Shown: piece by piece, positions 1 to 7,209 of the stretch
Numbering within the stretch: the stretch's first letter is position 1
How the letters are laid out: every line of letters starts with the position of its first letter
Assembly (NCBI GenBank): GCA_003501525.1
Contig: DNPI01000023.1
Location: forward strand, 1-10,388
Origin: Planctomycetota bacterium
Lineage (GTDB): Bacteria > Planctomycetota > UBA1135
Length of the DNA stretch: 10,388 nt
Reading direction: 5' to 3'
Program-made: the position numbers and the translations under genes
Notes under the pieces: model-generated
What the model was told of the DNA's origin: nothing
The model's input: the letters and a program-made list of their open reading frames with translations, nothing else
Database searches by the model: none

Positions 1-361
1 CGTGATTGTCAACGGGATATTCGCCGGTCACCGACTAGCGGCTAAGCTAAGAGATGACCCCGGCGGCCACTTGTCCCGCCTCTTCCTCGGCTACATTGAT
101 TTCCCAGATACTGGAGTCCGGGCACAAGCCGCATCTGGTCTCGGCTTGACCCGAAGCGGAATCGCAGTGGAAGCACTTGCCCAGTCACTCCGAGGCGATT
201 CGGAACCTCTGGTGAGAACAGCAGCTGCCTTTGCTTTGGGGGAAATCGGGTCACTTGCAGGAATTTCAGCTCTCAAAGCAGCTCAAAAGGATCCAAGCAT
301 CGAAGTTGTAGGAGTAGCGGAGGGATCCTTGCGAAAGATTCAGCGAGCACAGAAACCTTAG
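1..361 (+). CDS. HEAT-repeat protein, 3' end only
   Basis: This is the C-terminal part of a protein with HEAT-type helical repeats. The visible ~119 residues contain at least two repeat units of the form D-x-x-V-R-x-x-A-A-x-x-L-G. One is around 'TGVRAQAASGLGL'. The next is around 'EPLVRTAAAFALGEIG', followed by a weaker third unit near 'DPSIEVVGVAEGSLRKI'. HEAT repeats form a curved solenoid used for protein-protein contacts; no catalytic residue is visible. The frame is open to the left edge. A GTG at position 2 could be read as a start, but no ribosome site can be seen and the repeat array probably began upstream, so I treat it as a partial gene. It ends with TAG at 359-361, ten bases before the next possible start. 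That spacing suggests it is co-transcribed with the aminotransferase. The family assignment is fairly firm; the role is unknown. Confidence 0.75.
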   Translation, partial: VIVNGIFAGHRLAAKLRDDPGGHLSRLFLGYIDFPDTGVRAQAASGLGLTRSGIAVEALAQSLRGDSEPLVRTAAAFALGEIGSLAGISALKAAQKDPSIEVVGVAEGSLRKIQRAQKP

Positions 362-367
362 AGAGGA
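360..367 (+). promoter_or_regulatory. Ribosome binding site of the aminotransferase, start ambiguous
   Basis: The purine run AGAGAGGA overlaps the stop codon of the HEAT-repeat gene. It lies 4 bases before an in-frame TTG at 372 and 13 bases before an in-frame ATG at 381. Spacing favours TTG; codon preference favours ATG. The choice only removes three residues, outside the conserved domain. Confidence 0.5.
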
Positions 368-371
368 CATA

Positions 372-1568
372 TTGATACCGATGAACTCAAAAAAAGACGC
401 TCCAGGGATTAGGGTTTCCAAAAAGGCCGCCACTTTTACGGAATCAGTAATTCGCGAAATGACTCGGGTTGCGGACACCTATGGCGCAGTAAACCTTGCC
501 CAAGGATTCCCAGACTTTGCCGCACCAGAAGAGTTAAAAGAAGCAGCCGTCAAATACATTCGATCCGACATAAATCAATATGCAACGACTTGGGGGTCCC
601 CCGCACTCCGTAACGCTCTTGCAGATTTCATGCACAGAAGGCGAGGCGTATCCGTCGACCCTGAATCTATGATTACTGTCTGCTGCGGAGCCACTGAAGC
701 CATGCTTGCCGCAATGATGGCTGTTCTCAATCCGGGGGACGAAGTCTTAATACCCGAGCCCTACTACGAAAATTACGGCCCAGATGGTGTCCTCTCAGGG
801 GCTATTCCGAAATTCGTCAAAATGGGCAATGGATACAACCTGAATGTAAACGCACTAAGAGAAGCTTGGACTCCGGCTACACGAGGGTTAATTTTCAACA
901 CCCCTCACAATCCAACCGGCAGGGTTTTCACCCCTGAAGAATGCTCCGCCCTGTTTGACTTCGTCAAAGAAAAAGATTTGCTCCTATTTACAGATGAAAT
1001 CTACGAAGAAATCCTCTTTTCGGGTCCTCACAGAAGCCCTCTCCTTGAAGATGGCATGGCAGAGCGTACCTTGGTCATTTCCGGAGCATCGAAAACATTT
1101 AGCGTAACTGGATGGCGAGTAGGATGGGTCATCTCTCCGCCAGCGCTAACAACAGCGGTACGCAAAGTGCATGACTTCTTGACAGTAGGCGCTCCGGCCC
1201 CCCTCCAGGAAGCCATCGCTGAAGCCTTAACTTGGCCTGACTCATATTTCGACGGATTGGTGACCGAATATAAAGAGCGAAGAGATTTGATGGTCCCCAT
1301 GCTCCAAGAAGCCGGCTTTGAATGCGAAACACCCGAAGGGGCTTATTACGTAATGGCAAATTGCTCAAAGCACTTGCGCGAAGGTGAAGATGACTGCGCA
1401 TTTGCTATGAGACTGGTCGCCGAAGCCGGAGTTGCAACGGTTCCCGGCTCTTCGTTCTATTCGACCCCTTCAGATGGTGCCGGGGAAATTCGATTTTGCT
1501 ATTCGAAGAAACTAGAGACGCTACATGATGCAGGACGTAGATTAAAAGAATGGGCAGCTGCATCGTAG
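372..1568 (+). CDS. PLP-dependent class I/II aminotransferase (aspartate/kynurenine aminotransferase-like)
   Basis: This is a cytoplasmic fold-type I aminotransferase that moves an amino group from an amino acid to a 2-oxo acid through pyridoxal phosphate. Numbering from the TTG start, the family landmarks are in order. 'NLAQGFPDF' lies near the N-terminus. The cofactor-binding asparagine is in 'NPTG' at N180-G183. D208 and Y211 are in 'TDEIYEE' and contact the PLP ring. K241 in 'SGASKTFSVTGWRVGW' is the Schiff-base lysine. R374 in 'GEIRFCYS' binds the substrate carboxylate. The length of 398 is normal for the family. The 'NLAQGFPDF...NQY' region resembles the kynurenine/glutamine/methionine aminotransferase branch more than classical AspC, but the true substrate cannot be read from the sequence. 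An ATG at 381 is an alternative start. The 3' end overlaps the next gene by 19 bases, so translation is likely coupled. Confidence 0.92.
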   Translation: MIPMNSKKDAPGIRVSKKAATFTESVIREMTRVADTYGAVNLAQGFPDFAAPEELKEAAVKYIRSDINQYATTWGSPALRNALADFMHRRRGVSVDPESMITVCCGATEAMLAAMMAVLNPGDEVLIPEPYYENYGPDGVLSGAIPKFVKMGNGYNLNVNALREAWTPATRGLIFNTPHNPTGRVFTPEECSALFDFVKEKDLLLFTDEIYEEILFSGPHRSPLLEDGMAERTLVISGASKTFSVTGWRVGWVISPPALTTAVRKVHDFLTVGAPAPLQEAIAEALTWPDSYFDGLVTEYKERRDLMVPMLQEAGFECETPEGAYYVMANCSKHLREGEDDCAFAMRLVAEAGVATVPGSSFYSTPSDGAGEIRFCYSKKLETLHDAGRRLKEWAAAS

Positions 1569-2665
1569 TAGCCCTTTTTCTTGGACTATTCCCCCAGCAA
1601 AAGGATCTGCCTCAATCTCCTCGAGCTTGGGCTAAGGCTCGTAATGCGCCGCTCGAAAGCCCTTTCACTCCTTCAATTCACTATCGCATGCAGGGGGTTA
1701 CGACCTTTAAGGTTGAAGCTCAAGATGGCGGGCAGATAAGCCAAGAAGCCGATTTGTGGTTAGGAGGCCCAACACGACTCCGATACACCTTGAGGACCGA
1801 AGATATAAAAAATGTCTTCCTCCTGGCCAGTCAAAAAAACGCTTGGGTTTCGACTCCCAACTCTCCGGATTTTAAAAAATATCCTGCGCAAGAACTTCTT
1901 TTGGAAACTTGGTTGCGCTGGATTGTATTGCGTTGGCCATGGGATTGTCCCGAAGAATCCAAGCATCAAACCGAGAGGGAAAAGATGGCGATAGAGCTTC
2001 CAACTCCACACGGAACCGCAAAAATTTTCTTCGCTTCCAATCATCTCCCGGAAAAGGCCACTCTGGGACCAGTCACGCTCTATGTAAAAGATTGGCGCAA
2101 AGGCACAAGAGCCCCCCTAGTGCCGCACTCCTGGGAGTGGCAAGCAGACAATGCTGCCCGAACGGAAAATTTCTCCCAAATTACCGGACATATATTGTGC
2201 CTTGACAGTCATTTCCGCCCTAATGAGTCAACGGCACCAACTTGGACGGCATTTCGAGCGTCACCTAACCAGGCTGGGCATGCCCCAACAGATTGGATTG
2301 GAATCGTAGAGAGACGCTTTATTCATGCTCCCCTAGCACGATGGATTGCTCTTGCAGGTGTTAGCGATATGGAAATCTGGACTCAGATTTCGCAAAAAGG
2401 CGATGCAAAAGATGTGGGAGTGACTACTCAAACAATAAAGAGTGATTGGATGCAGGATACCGGAGAAAAAGAATGGGTGTGCTGGTCTACCTATGTCGAC
2501 ATCACCTCCGAACAAGGAGCAACTCTCCTCAGGGAAGCTGCGCGTCAACAAAAATGGGAAGCAATAGGTCCCGTTTGGGTCTCATCCACAAAAGCTGACG
2601 ACAGGGTAAGACGGAAAGAATTTCTGCTTCAAGTAACGATGCAAGGAAATGACCTCGGGGGATAG
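1550..2665 (+). CDS. Secreted protein of unknown function, possible LolA-like plus GyrI-like domains
   Basis: I do not recognise this 371-residue protein with certainty. It starts with a short hydrophobic stretch (residues 4-14, 'CIVVALFLGLF') that could be a signal peptide, although it lacks basic residues in front. Residues ~45-215 alternate short strands, with 'LWLGGPTRLRYTL' and a late 'LPEKATLGPVTLYVKDW...APLVPHSWEW'. This pattern is like the LolA/LolB-type lipoprotein-binding half-barrel. The region is tryptophan-rich ('ETWLRWIVLRWPWDC'). Residues ~250-369, from 'ERRFIHAPLARWIALAGVS' to the end, resemble a GyrI-like/effector-binding domain in layout. Both domain calls are inference from pattern only. 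The gene overlaps the aminotransferase by 19 bases and the next gene by 17; an in-frame stop just upstream makes ATG 1550 the only good start. Its place before a secreted parvulin-like protein and ABC exporters suggests an envelope role. It carries one copy of a 32-base repeat shared with the next gene. Confidence 0.75.
   Translation: MGSCIVVALFLGLFPQQKDLPQSPRAWAKARNAPLESPFTPSIHYRMQGVTTFKVEAQDGGQISQEADLWLGGPTRLRYTLRTEDIKNVFLLASQKNAWVSTPNSPDFKKYPAQELLLETWLRWIVLRWPWDCPEESKHQTEREKMAIELPTPHGTAKIFFASNHLPEKATLGPVTLYVKDWRKGTRAPLVPHSWEWQADNAARTENFSQITGHILCLDSHFRPNESTAPTWTAFRASPNQAGHAPTDWIGIVERRFIHAPLARWIALAGVSDMEIWTQISQKGDAKDVGVTTQTIKSDWMQDTGEKEWVCWSTYVDITSEQGATLLREAARQQKWEAIGPVWVSSTKADDRVRRKEFLLQVTMQGNDLGG
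2335..2366 (+). repeat. 32-base direct repeat, copy 1
   Basis: This segment matches 3263-3294 at 31 of 32 bases; the only difference is G in place of A at position 2354. It encodes 'ARWIALAGVS' (residues 263-272 of the unknown secreted protein) in the same codon phase as copy 2. The flanking bases on both sides do not match. Confidence 0.9.
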
Positions 2666-3689
2666 GATGATGCGCCCGATTATGGCCTTTCGCAGTCAAC
2701 TCAGTGGAGCACTCCTTGTGCTCGCAGCTCACAGTGCTGCAAGCCCTGCAATCGCACAGGAGAATGGAGAGACAGACCCCTTAGGCAGCCTAGTTCTCCG
2801 CAGCGCCGACCGTGAGGTAACGGCACGAGAAGTCGTTGAAGCAATCTGCAAGTGGGACCCATCAATCCGCAAGCCTCTAGAAGGCGATCCCGACTACCGA
2901 GCGCTGTACCTTAGCTCCGTAATTTTCCGTGACCAAGTGCGGGCATATCGGGATCAATTGCTTTTAGATTCAGCCGGATTCCCTGCAGCTGAAACGGAAT
3001 CTCTCCATAAAGAAGCTCTGGCTTGGGCTACTGACCGCAACAGCCCACAGCCAACAAAAGTCCTTCTGACCTCACGAGGATTAGAGATAGAAGTTCGTAC
3101 TAGACTTCTCAGCAGCCAACCGAAAGATTTCTCAACTCTAAGACTCCGCCAACATTTGATGGCTTCGGTCCCTGAATTTTTCGGGCTAATGTCATGCTCT
3201 TGGATTCGCGTGCCTCTATTCAATCCAACAACAGGATCAGCTCTCCCAGAAGAAGAAGTGAAAGCACGATGGATTGCTCTTACAGGTGTTAGCGCAAAGG
3301 TGAAAGCGGGAGATTTGGAGTGGAATGATGCTGTAATGCGCTGGTCAGAAGACTCCCCTTCCAAAAAGAAGCAAGGCAAAATCGGCATCCTTCAGAGAAA
3401 CATGACAGACAAGTTTGAGGAACCTTTTCTGCGACAGCTCTTTGCTGGTCACGGCTTTAAGCATGTCGAAGAGCATCAGATTCGAGGGCCTATTCTCGGC
3501 GATTGGTGGATTTATTTAGCTCGCATCGAAACCATACACATCAAAGGGCCCGTCGGTCTGGAACAAGTTCGCGCAAAAGTGAAACGCTCCCTTCGTGAAC
3601 ACCTTCTCCAGGAACGAATGCAGGAATTCAGGGCTAAAGCCGAATATGAGATATTGGTCCCCCCTGTCGCTTACTCTGTGAATGAGTAA
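2649..3689 (+). CDS. Secreted SurA/PpiC-like parvulin-family protein, probably without catalytic histidines
   Basis: This is a 346-residue exported protein resembling periplasmic parvulin-type peptidyl-prolyl isomerases such as SurA. The N-terminus carries basic residues, then a hydrophobic run ('LSGALLVLAAHSAASPAIA') and an A-x-A cleavage site before 'QENGE'. A helical N-terminal region follows (residues ~45-170). The parvulin-like region spans ~182-300, with the hallmark 'WSEDSPSKKKQGKIGIL' and 'MTDKFEEPFLRQLF'. A helical tail ('LEQVRAKVKRSLREHLLQERMQEF') is typical of the family. The usual 'S-H-I-L' reads 'S-W-I-R' (W185), and the usual late 'G-Y-H' reads 'G-D-W-W' (285-287). Isomerase activity is therefore doubtful and a chaperone role is more likely. 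ATG 2649 overlaps the previous gene by 17 bases. An in-frame ATG at 2667, behind a G-rich run and just after the previous stop, gives a more typical signal peptide and may be the real start. The 3' end overlaps the first ABC ATPase by 8 bases. Confidence 0.75.
   Translation: MTSGDRMMRPIMAFRSQLSGALLVLAAHSAASPAIAQENGETDPLGSLVLRSADREVTAREVVEAICKWDPSIRKPLEGDPDYRALYLSSVIFRDQVRAYRDQLLLDSAGFPAAETESLHKEALAWATDRNSPQPTKVLLTSRGLEIEVRTRLLSSQPKDFSTLRLRQHLMASVPEFFGLMSCSWIRVPLFNPTTGSALPEEEVKARWIALTGVSAKVKAGDLEWNDAVMRWSEDSPSKKKQGKIGILQRNMTDKFEEPFLRQLFAGHGFKHVEEHQIRGPILGDWWIYLARIETIHIKGPVGLEQVRAKVKRSLREHLLQERMQEFRAKAEYEILVPPVAYSVNE
3263..3294 (+). repeat. 32-base direct repeat, copy 2
   Basis: This is the partner of 2335-2366 (31 of 32 bases identical). 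It encodes 'ARWIALTGVS' (residues 206-215), inside the helix that normally follows the first strand of a parvulin domain. Every codon is identical to copy 1, third positions included, except GCA to ACA. Confidence 0.9.
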
Positions 3690-4611
3690 TCCAATACTCC
3701 ACCTAGAGCAGCTTTCGGTTCGCTATGGCAACACTCGAGCCCTAAATCAGGTTACTGCCAAATGGGAAGGTGGGGCGCTCGGATTGCTGGGGCCTAATGG
3801 AGCCGGAAAATCGACGCTCCTCAGATCTATTCTTGGCTTGGTCCAAGCAGAAGCAGGGCTCATAACGGTGTTGGGGGAAAATGCGGGGATATCAGGCATC
3901 AACGTTCGGCGAAAAATTGGATACATGCCAGAACGCGATTGCTGGATAGAGGGATTGTCAGCAGTTTCAGGATTGGCACACCTTGGCGAGGTCAGTGGGA
4001 TTCCTTCTCAATCAGCACTACCTCGCGCTCATGATGTTCTACATTTCGTTGGCTTAGCGGAGGAAAGATACAGAGAAGTGTCATCTTTTTCCGTCGGGAT
4101 GAAGCAGAGATACAAATTAGCAATTGCATTAATCCACGATCCAGACATTTTGCTTTTAGATGAACCAACAAACGGCTTAGACCCTTCAGGCCGCTCTTCA
4201 ATGCTCGAAGCTGTTAACCGCATTCGAAAGGACCATGGCATCCATGTGATTCTCGCAAGCCACCTCCTCCCCGATGTCGAACAGGTTTGCAACAGAGTGT
4301 GGGTTTTAAACAAAGGAGCACTCATTAGAGACGAAAGCCTCAGCAATCTGACCGCCGCCGCCAGAGGCGCGAAAAGGGTGCAACTACAAGGCGACGACAA
4401 TTCCCGCTTCGTACAAAAAGCTTTAGAAAGTGGTCTCTTGGCACAAACAGAATCGTCAACAAGCGTCGTGGTATCGAAATCAGAAGGGATTGTGGACCCC
4501 TCCGAAGTTTTCGACCTCGCAACATCTGCAGGCGTTGAGATTGCCGGCATACAGCCCGCAGCCCGATCTCTTGAGGATGCGTTTCTCGAGACTCTAGAGG
4601 AGGAAATATAG
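3682..4611 (+). CDS. ABC-2 type transporter ATP-binding protein (first of two)
   Basis: This cytoplasmic ATPase subunit of an ABC-2 exporter hydrolyses ATP to drive its membrane partner. All nucleotide-binding motifs are present in the 309 residues: an A-loop aromatic at Y15; Walker A 'GPNGAGKST' (37-45, catalytic K43); signature 'SVGMKQ' (137-142); Walker B 'ILLLDE' (D160, E161); D-loop 'GLDP'; and the switch histidine H194 in 'ASHLLPDVE'. The Q-loop area reads 'GYMPE', as often in ABC-2 exporters. The last ~90 residues form the usual C-terminal accessory domain, ending in 'SLEDAFLETLEEE', a hallmark of CcmA/GldA-like ATPases. It overlaps the upstream gene by 8 bases and sits two bases before its presumed permease partner. 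The second ATPase at 5507 has the same length and nearly the same motif positions, suggesting paralogy. The substrate is unknown. Confidence 0.95.
   Translation: MSNPILHLEQLSVRYGNTRALNQVTAKWEGGALGLLGPNGAGKSTLLRSILGLVQAEAGLITVLGENAGISGINVRRKIGYMPERDCWIEGLSAVSGLAHLGEVSGIPSQSALPRAHDVLHFVGLAEERYREVSSFSVGMKQRYKLAIALIHDPDILLLDEPTNGLDPSGRSSMLEAVNRIRKDHGIHVILASHLLPDVEQVCNRVWVLNKGALIRDESLSNLTAAARGAKRVQLQGDDNSRFVQKALESGLLAQTESSTSVVVSKSEGIVDPSEVFDLATSAGVEIAGIQPAARSLEDAFLETLEEEI
4596..4604 (+). promoter_or_regulatory. Strong ribosome binding site fixing a GTG start
   Basis: The sequence AGAGGAGGA lies 9 bases before GTG 4614, inside the last codons of the ATPase gene. It is the best Shine-Dalgarno match in the window and supports the non-ATG start of the permease. 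Confidence 0.75.
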
Positions 4612-4613
4612 AG

Positions 4614-5510
4614 GTGGCTTTTCGGGCTCCTTCTTATATACGACTTGCAGAAGCGAGAACAAAACATCCTTCGTGGTGGGCAATCTGGCGTATTACTTTC
4701 ATTCGCGGCTGGAAATCTACTTGGGTACGACGCCTGACCATCGGCGCCATAGCGCAAGGAGTAGCAATTACGTTGGTGATGTATTTCATACAAACGGTCC
4801 TGCCAGGCTGGAGAACTATTCTCCGTGATCTCGGCCAACTAGCAGGCCAAGACGGAGGAATGTCGGTGAATGAATTCGATAGTCGTTTCTACCTCGTTGC
4901 CCTCCAGTGGTTTGTTTACCCCTTCCTACTTCCTATTGGAGCACTGCTGGGGCACACGCTGATTACCGGCGACCTCAAGTCCAATGCACTAGAAGCCTAC
5001 TTTTCAAGACCTATTACTCCTGGGGCATACTTAATAGGGCGAACAGGAGCCTTTACAGCGTTCCTTTTACTCGTGACCCTTGCCCCTTTGCTCTGGATTT
5101 GGCTTTTTGATGTCCTGACCGCCCCAGATGGTCATTTCGAGAAAGTTGCAATGGTGCCCTTGGGTATGTCTGCAGCAATGGGCTTATTAGCTCTTACGGT
5201 TGCGCTCTTTGTTCAGGCCGTATCTTCCTTCACTCGCAACGGCACCAAAACTGCTCTCTTCCTGGTCACCTTCATCGTTCTTTCCGGTTCCCTTGGCCCG
5301 ATCTTCTCCAAAATTACTGGTGAGGTCTCTTATCTAGCAATTGCCTTCTATCAGGACATTTTCACACTGGCAAACGGACTTCTTGATTGGCCATTCGATG
5401 CCGATGAAAGCCCACCTTTCCAACTCGCACTAGGAGTTATCTTGGCCATCCTGCTGAGTTCTTTATCGGCTCTAATCTTCCAAATTCGGACTAAAGGGCG
5501 CGTGGGATGA
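4614..5510 (+). CDS. ABC-2 type transporter permease (first of two)
   Basis: This is the membrane subunit of an ABC-2 exporter, 298 residues. A cytoplasmic N-terminal stretch rich in Trp and Arg (residues 1-40) resembles the amphipathic elbow helix of the family. About six membrane segments follow, near residues 41-63, 92-115, 147-169, 181-203, 212-230 and 270-290. Between the second and third lies 'EAYFSRPITPGAYLIGR' (starting at E127), the conserved cytoplasmic 'SRP' loop of ABC-2 permeases. The start is GTG 4614, backed by a strong ribosome site and by the lack of a better in-frame start. It follows its ATPase by two bases and ends in a 4-base ATGA overlap with the second ATPase, so all four transporter genes are tightly coupled. 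The substrate cannot be inferred from the sequence. Confidence 0.88.
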   Translation: MAFRAPSYIRLAEARTKHPSWWAIWRITFIRGWKSTWVRRLTIGAIAQGVAITLVMYFIQTVLPGWRTILRDLGQLAGQDGGMSVNEFDSRFYLVALQWFVYPFLLPIGALLGHTLITGDLKSNALEAYFSRPITPGAYLIGRTGAFTAFLLLVTLAPLLWIWLFDVLTAPDGHFEKVAMVPLGMSAAMGLLALTVALFVQAVSSFTRNGTKTALFLVTFIVLSGSLGPIFSKITGEVSYLAIAFYQDIFTLANGLLDWPFDADESPPFQLALGVILAILLSSLSALIFQIRTKGRVG

Positions 5511-6436
5511 ACACTTCGCCCATCAAGTGCCATCGACTTTCGCGGTTCTACGGAGAAGTGCAGGGCCTCTCCGAATTGACCGTACAAGCTGGACCGGGAG
5601 TTGTTGGCTTGCTTGGTCCAAACGGTTCCGGCAAAACCACCTTTATGCGTTTACTGTGTGGGTTAATTCACCCTAGCAGAGGTAGCGTTGAAATTTGTGG
5701 CTCCGCTGTCGGCCCAGGTAATCGCGAGCTCTTACGAAAAGTAGGCTATGCCCCCGGCGAAGATGTTCACTTCGAGAACGAAAAAGCTCTCGACTTCTTG
5801 GCTTTCCTCAGCGCGCTCGGAGGCGATTCGCCGACCGCTGCACGCAAACGAGGGGAAGAAGCACTCGCCAAAGTAGACCTTGCCGACAGAGGGCAGCACC
5901 AGATAAAAACACTCTCCAAAGGGATGCGGCAACGCATCAAAGTTGCACAAGCCCTTCTATTTTCTCCTGAGATTCTTCTTCTCGACGAACCACTCAATGG
6001 CATGGACCCAGTGAGCCGAAAAGCTCTTCTGGACTTAGTCCTGGAACACGGCAACTCGGGAGGCACTGTTCTCCTTGCGTCGCACGTCCTCCACGAAATC
6101 GAAACCGTTACTGACCAAGTTGTCCTCCTTCATCATGGCAGGCTCCTCGCCGAGGGCAAATTGTCTGACATTCGGTCTCTCATTGACCAGAAGCCTCGGC
6201 GACTGACCCTAAAGAGTCAAAATCCACGTGAAATCGTCACTGCTTTACTTAATGAAAACCTAATAACGAGCGTGGAGTTCAAATCTGATAACCAACTCGC
6301 CGTAGAAACTAAAGAAATCCAACCTCTCTTGCGTTACCTGCAAAATATCGGCAAGAAGGGTGGGATTGATCAGCTAGAACTTTCTGACCAAAATCTAGAA
6401 TCCGTATTCGAACTTCTTGTGGGAAGTAAAGCATGA
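5507..6436 (+). CDS. ABC-2 type transporter ATP-binding protein (second of two)
   Basis: This is the second cytoplasmic ATPase of the transporter locus, 309 residues. The motifs are complete: Y15 A-loop; Walker A 'GPNGSGKTT' (37-45, K43); signature 'LSKGMRQ' (136-142); Walker B 'EILLLDE' (D160, E161); D-loop 'GMDP'; and H193 in 'ASHVLHEIE'. The C-terminal accessory domain ends in 'NLESVFELLVGS', again the CcmA/GldA-like tail. K43, the signature and Walker B fall at exactly the same residue numbers as in the first ATPase, so the two are colinear paralogs, though their sequences differ widely outside the motifs. ATG 5507 overlaps the first permease's TGA (ATGA), and the end overlaps the second permease in the same way. 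It could serve the second permease alone, or form a mixed complex with the first pair. Confidence 0.95.
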   Translation: MNTSPIKCHRLSRFYGEVQGLSELTVQAGPGVVGLLGPNGSGKTTFMRLLCGLIHPSRGSVEICGSAVGPGNRELLRKVGYAPGEDVHFENEKALDFLAFLSALGGDSPTAARKRGEEALAKVDLADRGQHQIKTLSKGMRQRIKVAQALLFSPEILLLDEPLNGMDPVSRKALLDLVLEHGNSGGTVLLASHVLHEIETVTDQVVLLHHGRLLAEGKLSDIRSLIDQKPRRLTLKSQNPREIVTALLNENLITSVEFKSDNQLAVETKEIQPLLRYLQNIGKKGGIDQLELSDQNLESVFELLVGSKA

Positions 6437-7206
6437 ACGAAGTCGGCGCACTTTGGAGATTTATTCTGCGCAGGAAAGGGCTATCAGCAACTCTTAACGG
6501 ATTGTTTCTTGCCCTCCCGATCGCTTTAGTCGCTTGGCGGGCCTCACTCTCACAAGATACACAGCTAGAAGCCGGAGAGATTTACGGAGCACTCATCGGC
6601 CCCATCATCCTTAGCGGAATGCTCCCTTTTCTCACCTTACTTGTGATGCTGCCTCTAACCGTTGAGCCCTTTGAGAGAGGGACGGCGACTTACCTTTTAT
6701 CTCGCCCGCTTCCCCGCTGGAAGGTCGTTTTGGGATTCTATCTTGGAGGCATAAGTGCGATGGCGATCCCTTTGGCAATTGGCGCTCTTGCGCCAGCAGC
6801 CATCCTTTGGCCTTCAACTCCAGACACGCTGAGTTTAACGAAAAAAGTTCTTGGACTTACAAGCGTAGCTTTGCTGGGAGCACTCCCATACGGTGCATTA
6901 ACCCTTCTCTTGGGAACAGCCATACGCAAACCGCTCCTCTGGTCCCTAGCTTTAGTTGTCGGATGGGGTTCTGTTGCAGGCAGCATCACTGGCCCCCTTC
7001 GCGCGACCTCCCCTCATCGATACCTCCACTCTCTCCTTCGCAAATGGTGCGACGTCCCGAACACATGGGAAGGCCTCGGCAAAACTTTTAGTATTCCTGA
7101 TTTAACCCCACCAGGAACGATTCTTAGCCTCACCGTCATCCTGGGATCTTCAGCAGTTTTTCTCTTCTTCGCCTGGAAAGGCATTCAGCGGAGGGACATC
7201 ATTTAG
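6433..7206 (+). CDS. ABC-2 type transporter permease (second of two)
   Basis: This is a polytopic membrane protein of 257 residues and the likely partner of the ATPase before it. A short basic N-terminus ('RFILRRKG') precedes a membrane segment at ~20-38, followed by further hydrophobic segments at ~51-77, ~98-125, ~138-160, ~167-190 and ~232-250. The cytoplasmic loop after the second segment reads 'TYLLSRPLPRWKVVLGF' (S90-R91-P92), the same ABC-2 hallmark found in the first permease. Overall similarity to the first permease is low, and it is 41 residues shorter. ATG 6433 overlaps the ATPase stop (ATGA). Its TAG stop at 7204 is followed by a single CCC codon and then the ATG of the next gene in the same frame. 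Confidence 0.87.
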   Translation: MNEVGALWRFILRRKGLSATLNGLFLALPIALVAWRASLSQDTQLEAGEIYGALIGPIILSGMLPFLTLLVMLPLTVEPFERGTATYLLSRPLPRWKVVLGFYLGGISAMAIPLAIGALAPAAILWPSTPDTLSLTKKVLGLTSVALLGALPYGALTLLLGTAIRKPLLWSLALVVGWGSVAGSITGPLRATSPHRYLHSLLRKWCDVPNTWEGLGKTFSIPDLTPPGTILSLTVILGSSAVFLFFAWKGIQRRDII

Positions 7207-7209
7207 CCC

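Noticed and set aside
2954..3388. Open frame of 144 codons on the minus strand
   Set aside because: It is antisense to the parvulin-like gene, with low-complexity Ser/Arg composition and no motif or ribosome site that would support translation.
4029..4838. Long open frame of 269 codons on the minus strand
   Set aside because: It lies opposite the first ABC ATPase and the permease start, both of which show firm family motifs. Its translation is rich in Ser, Arg and Cys with no recognisable domain, as expected for a shadow frame.
6781..6794. Perfect small hairpin with a 5-base stem and 4-base loop
   Set aside because: It lies inside the second permease gene, has no T run and is short enough to arise by chance.
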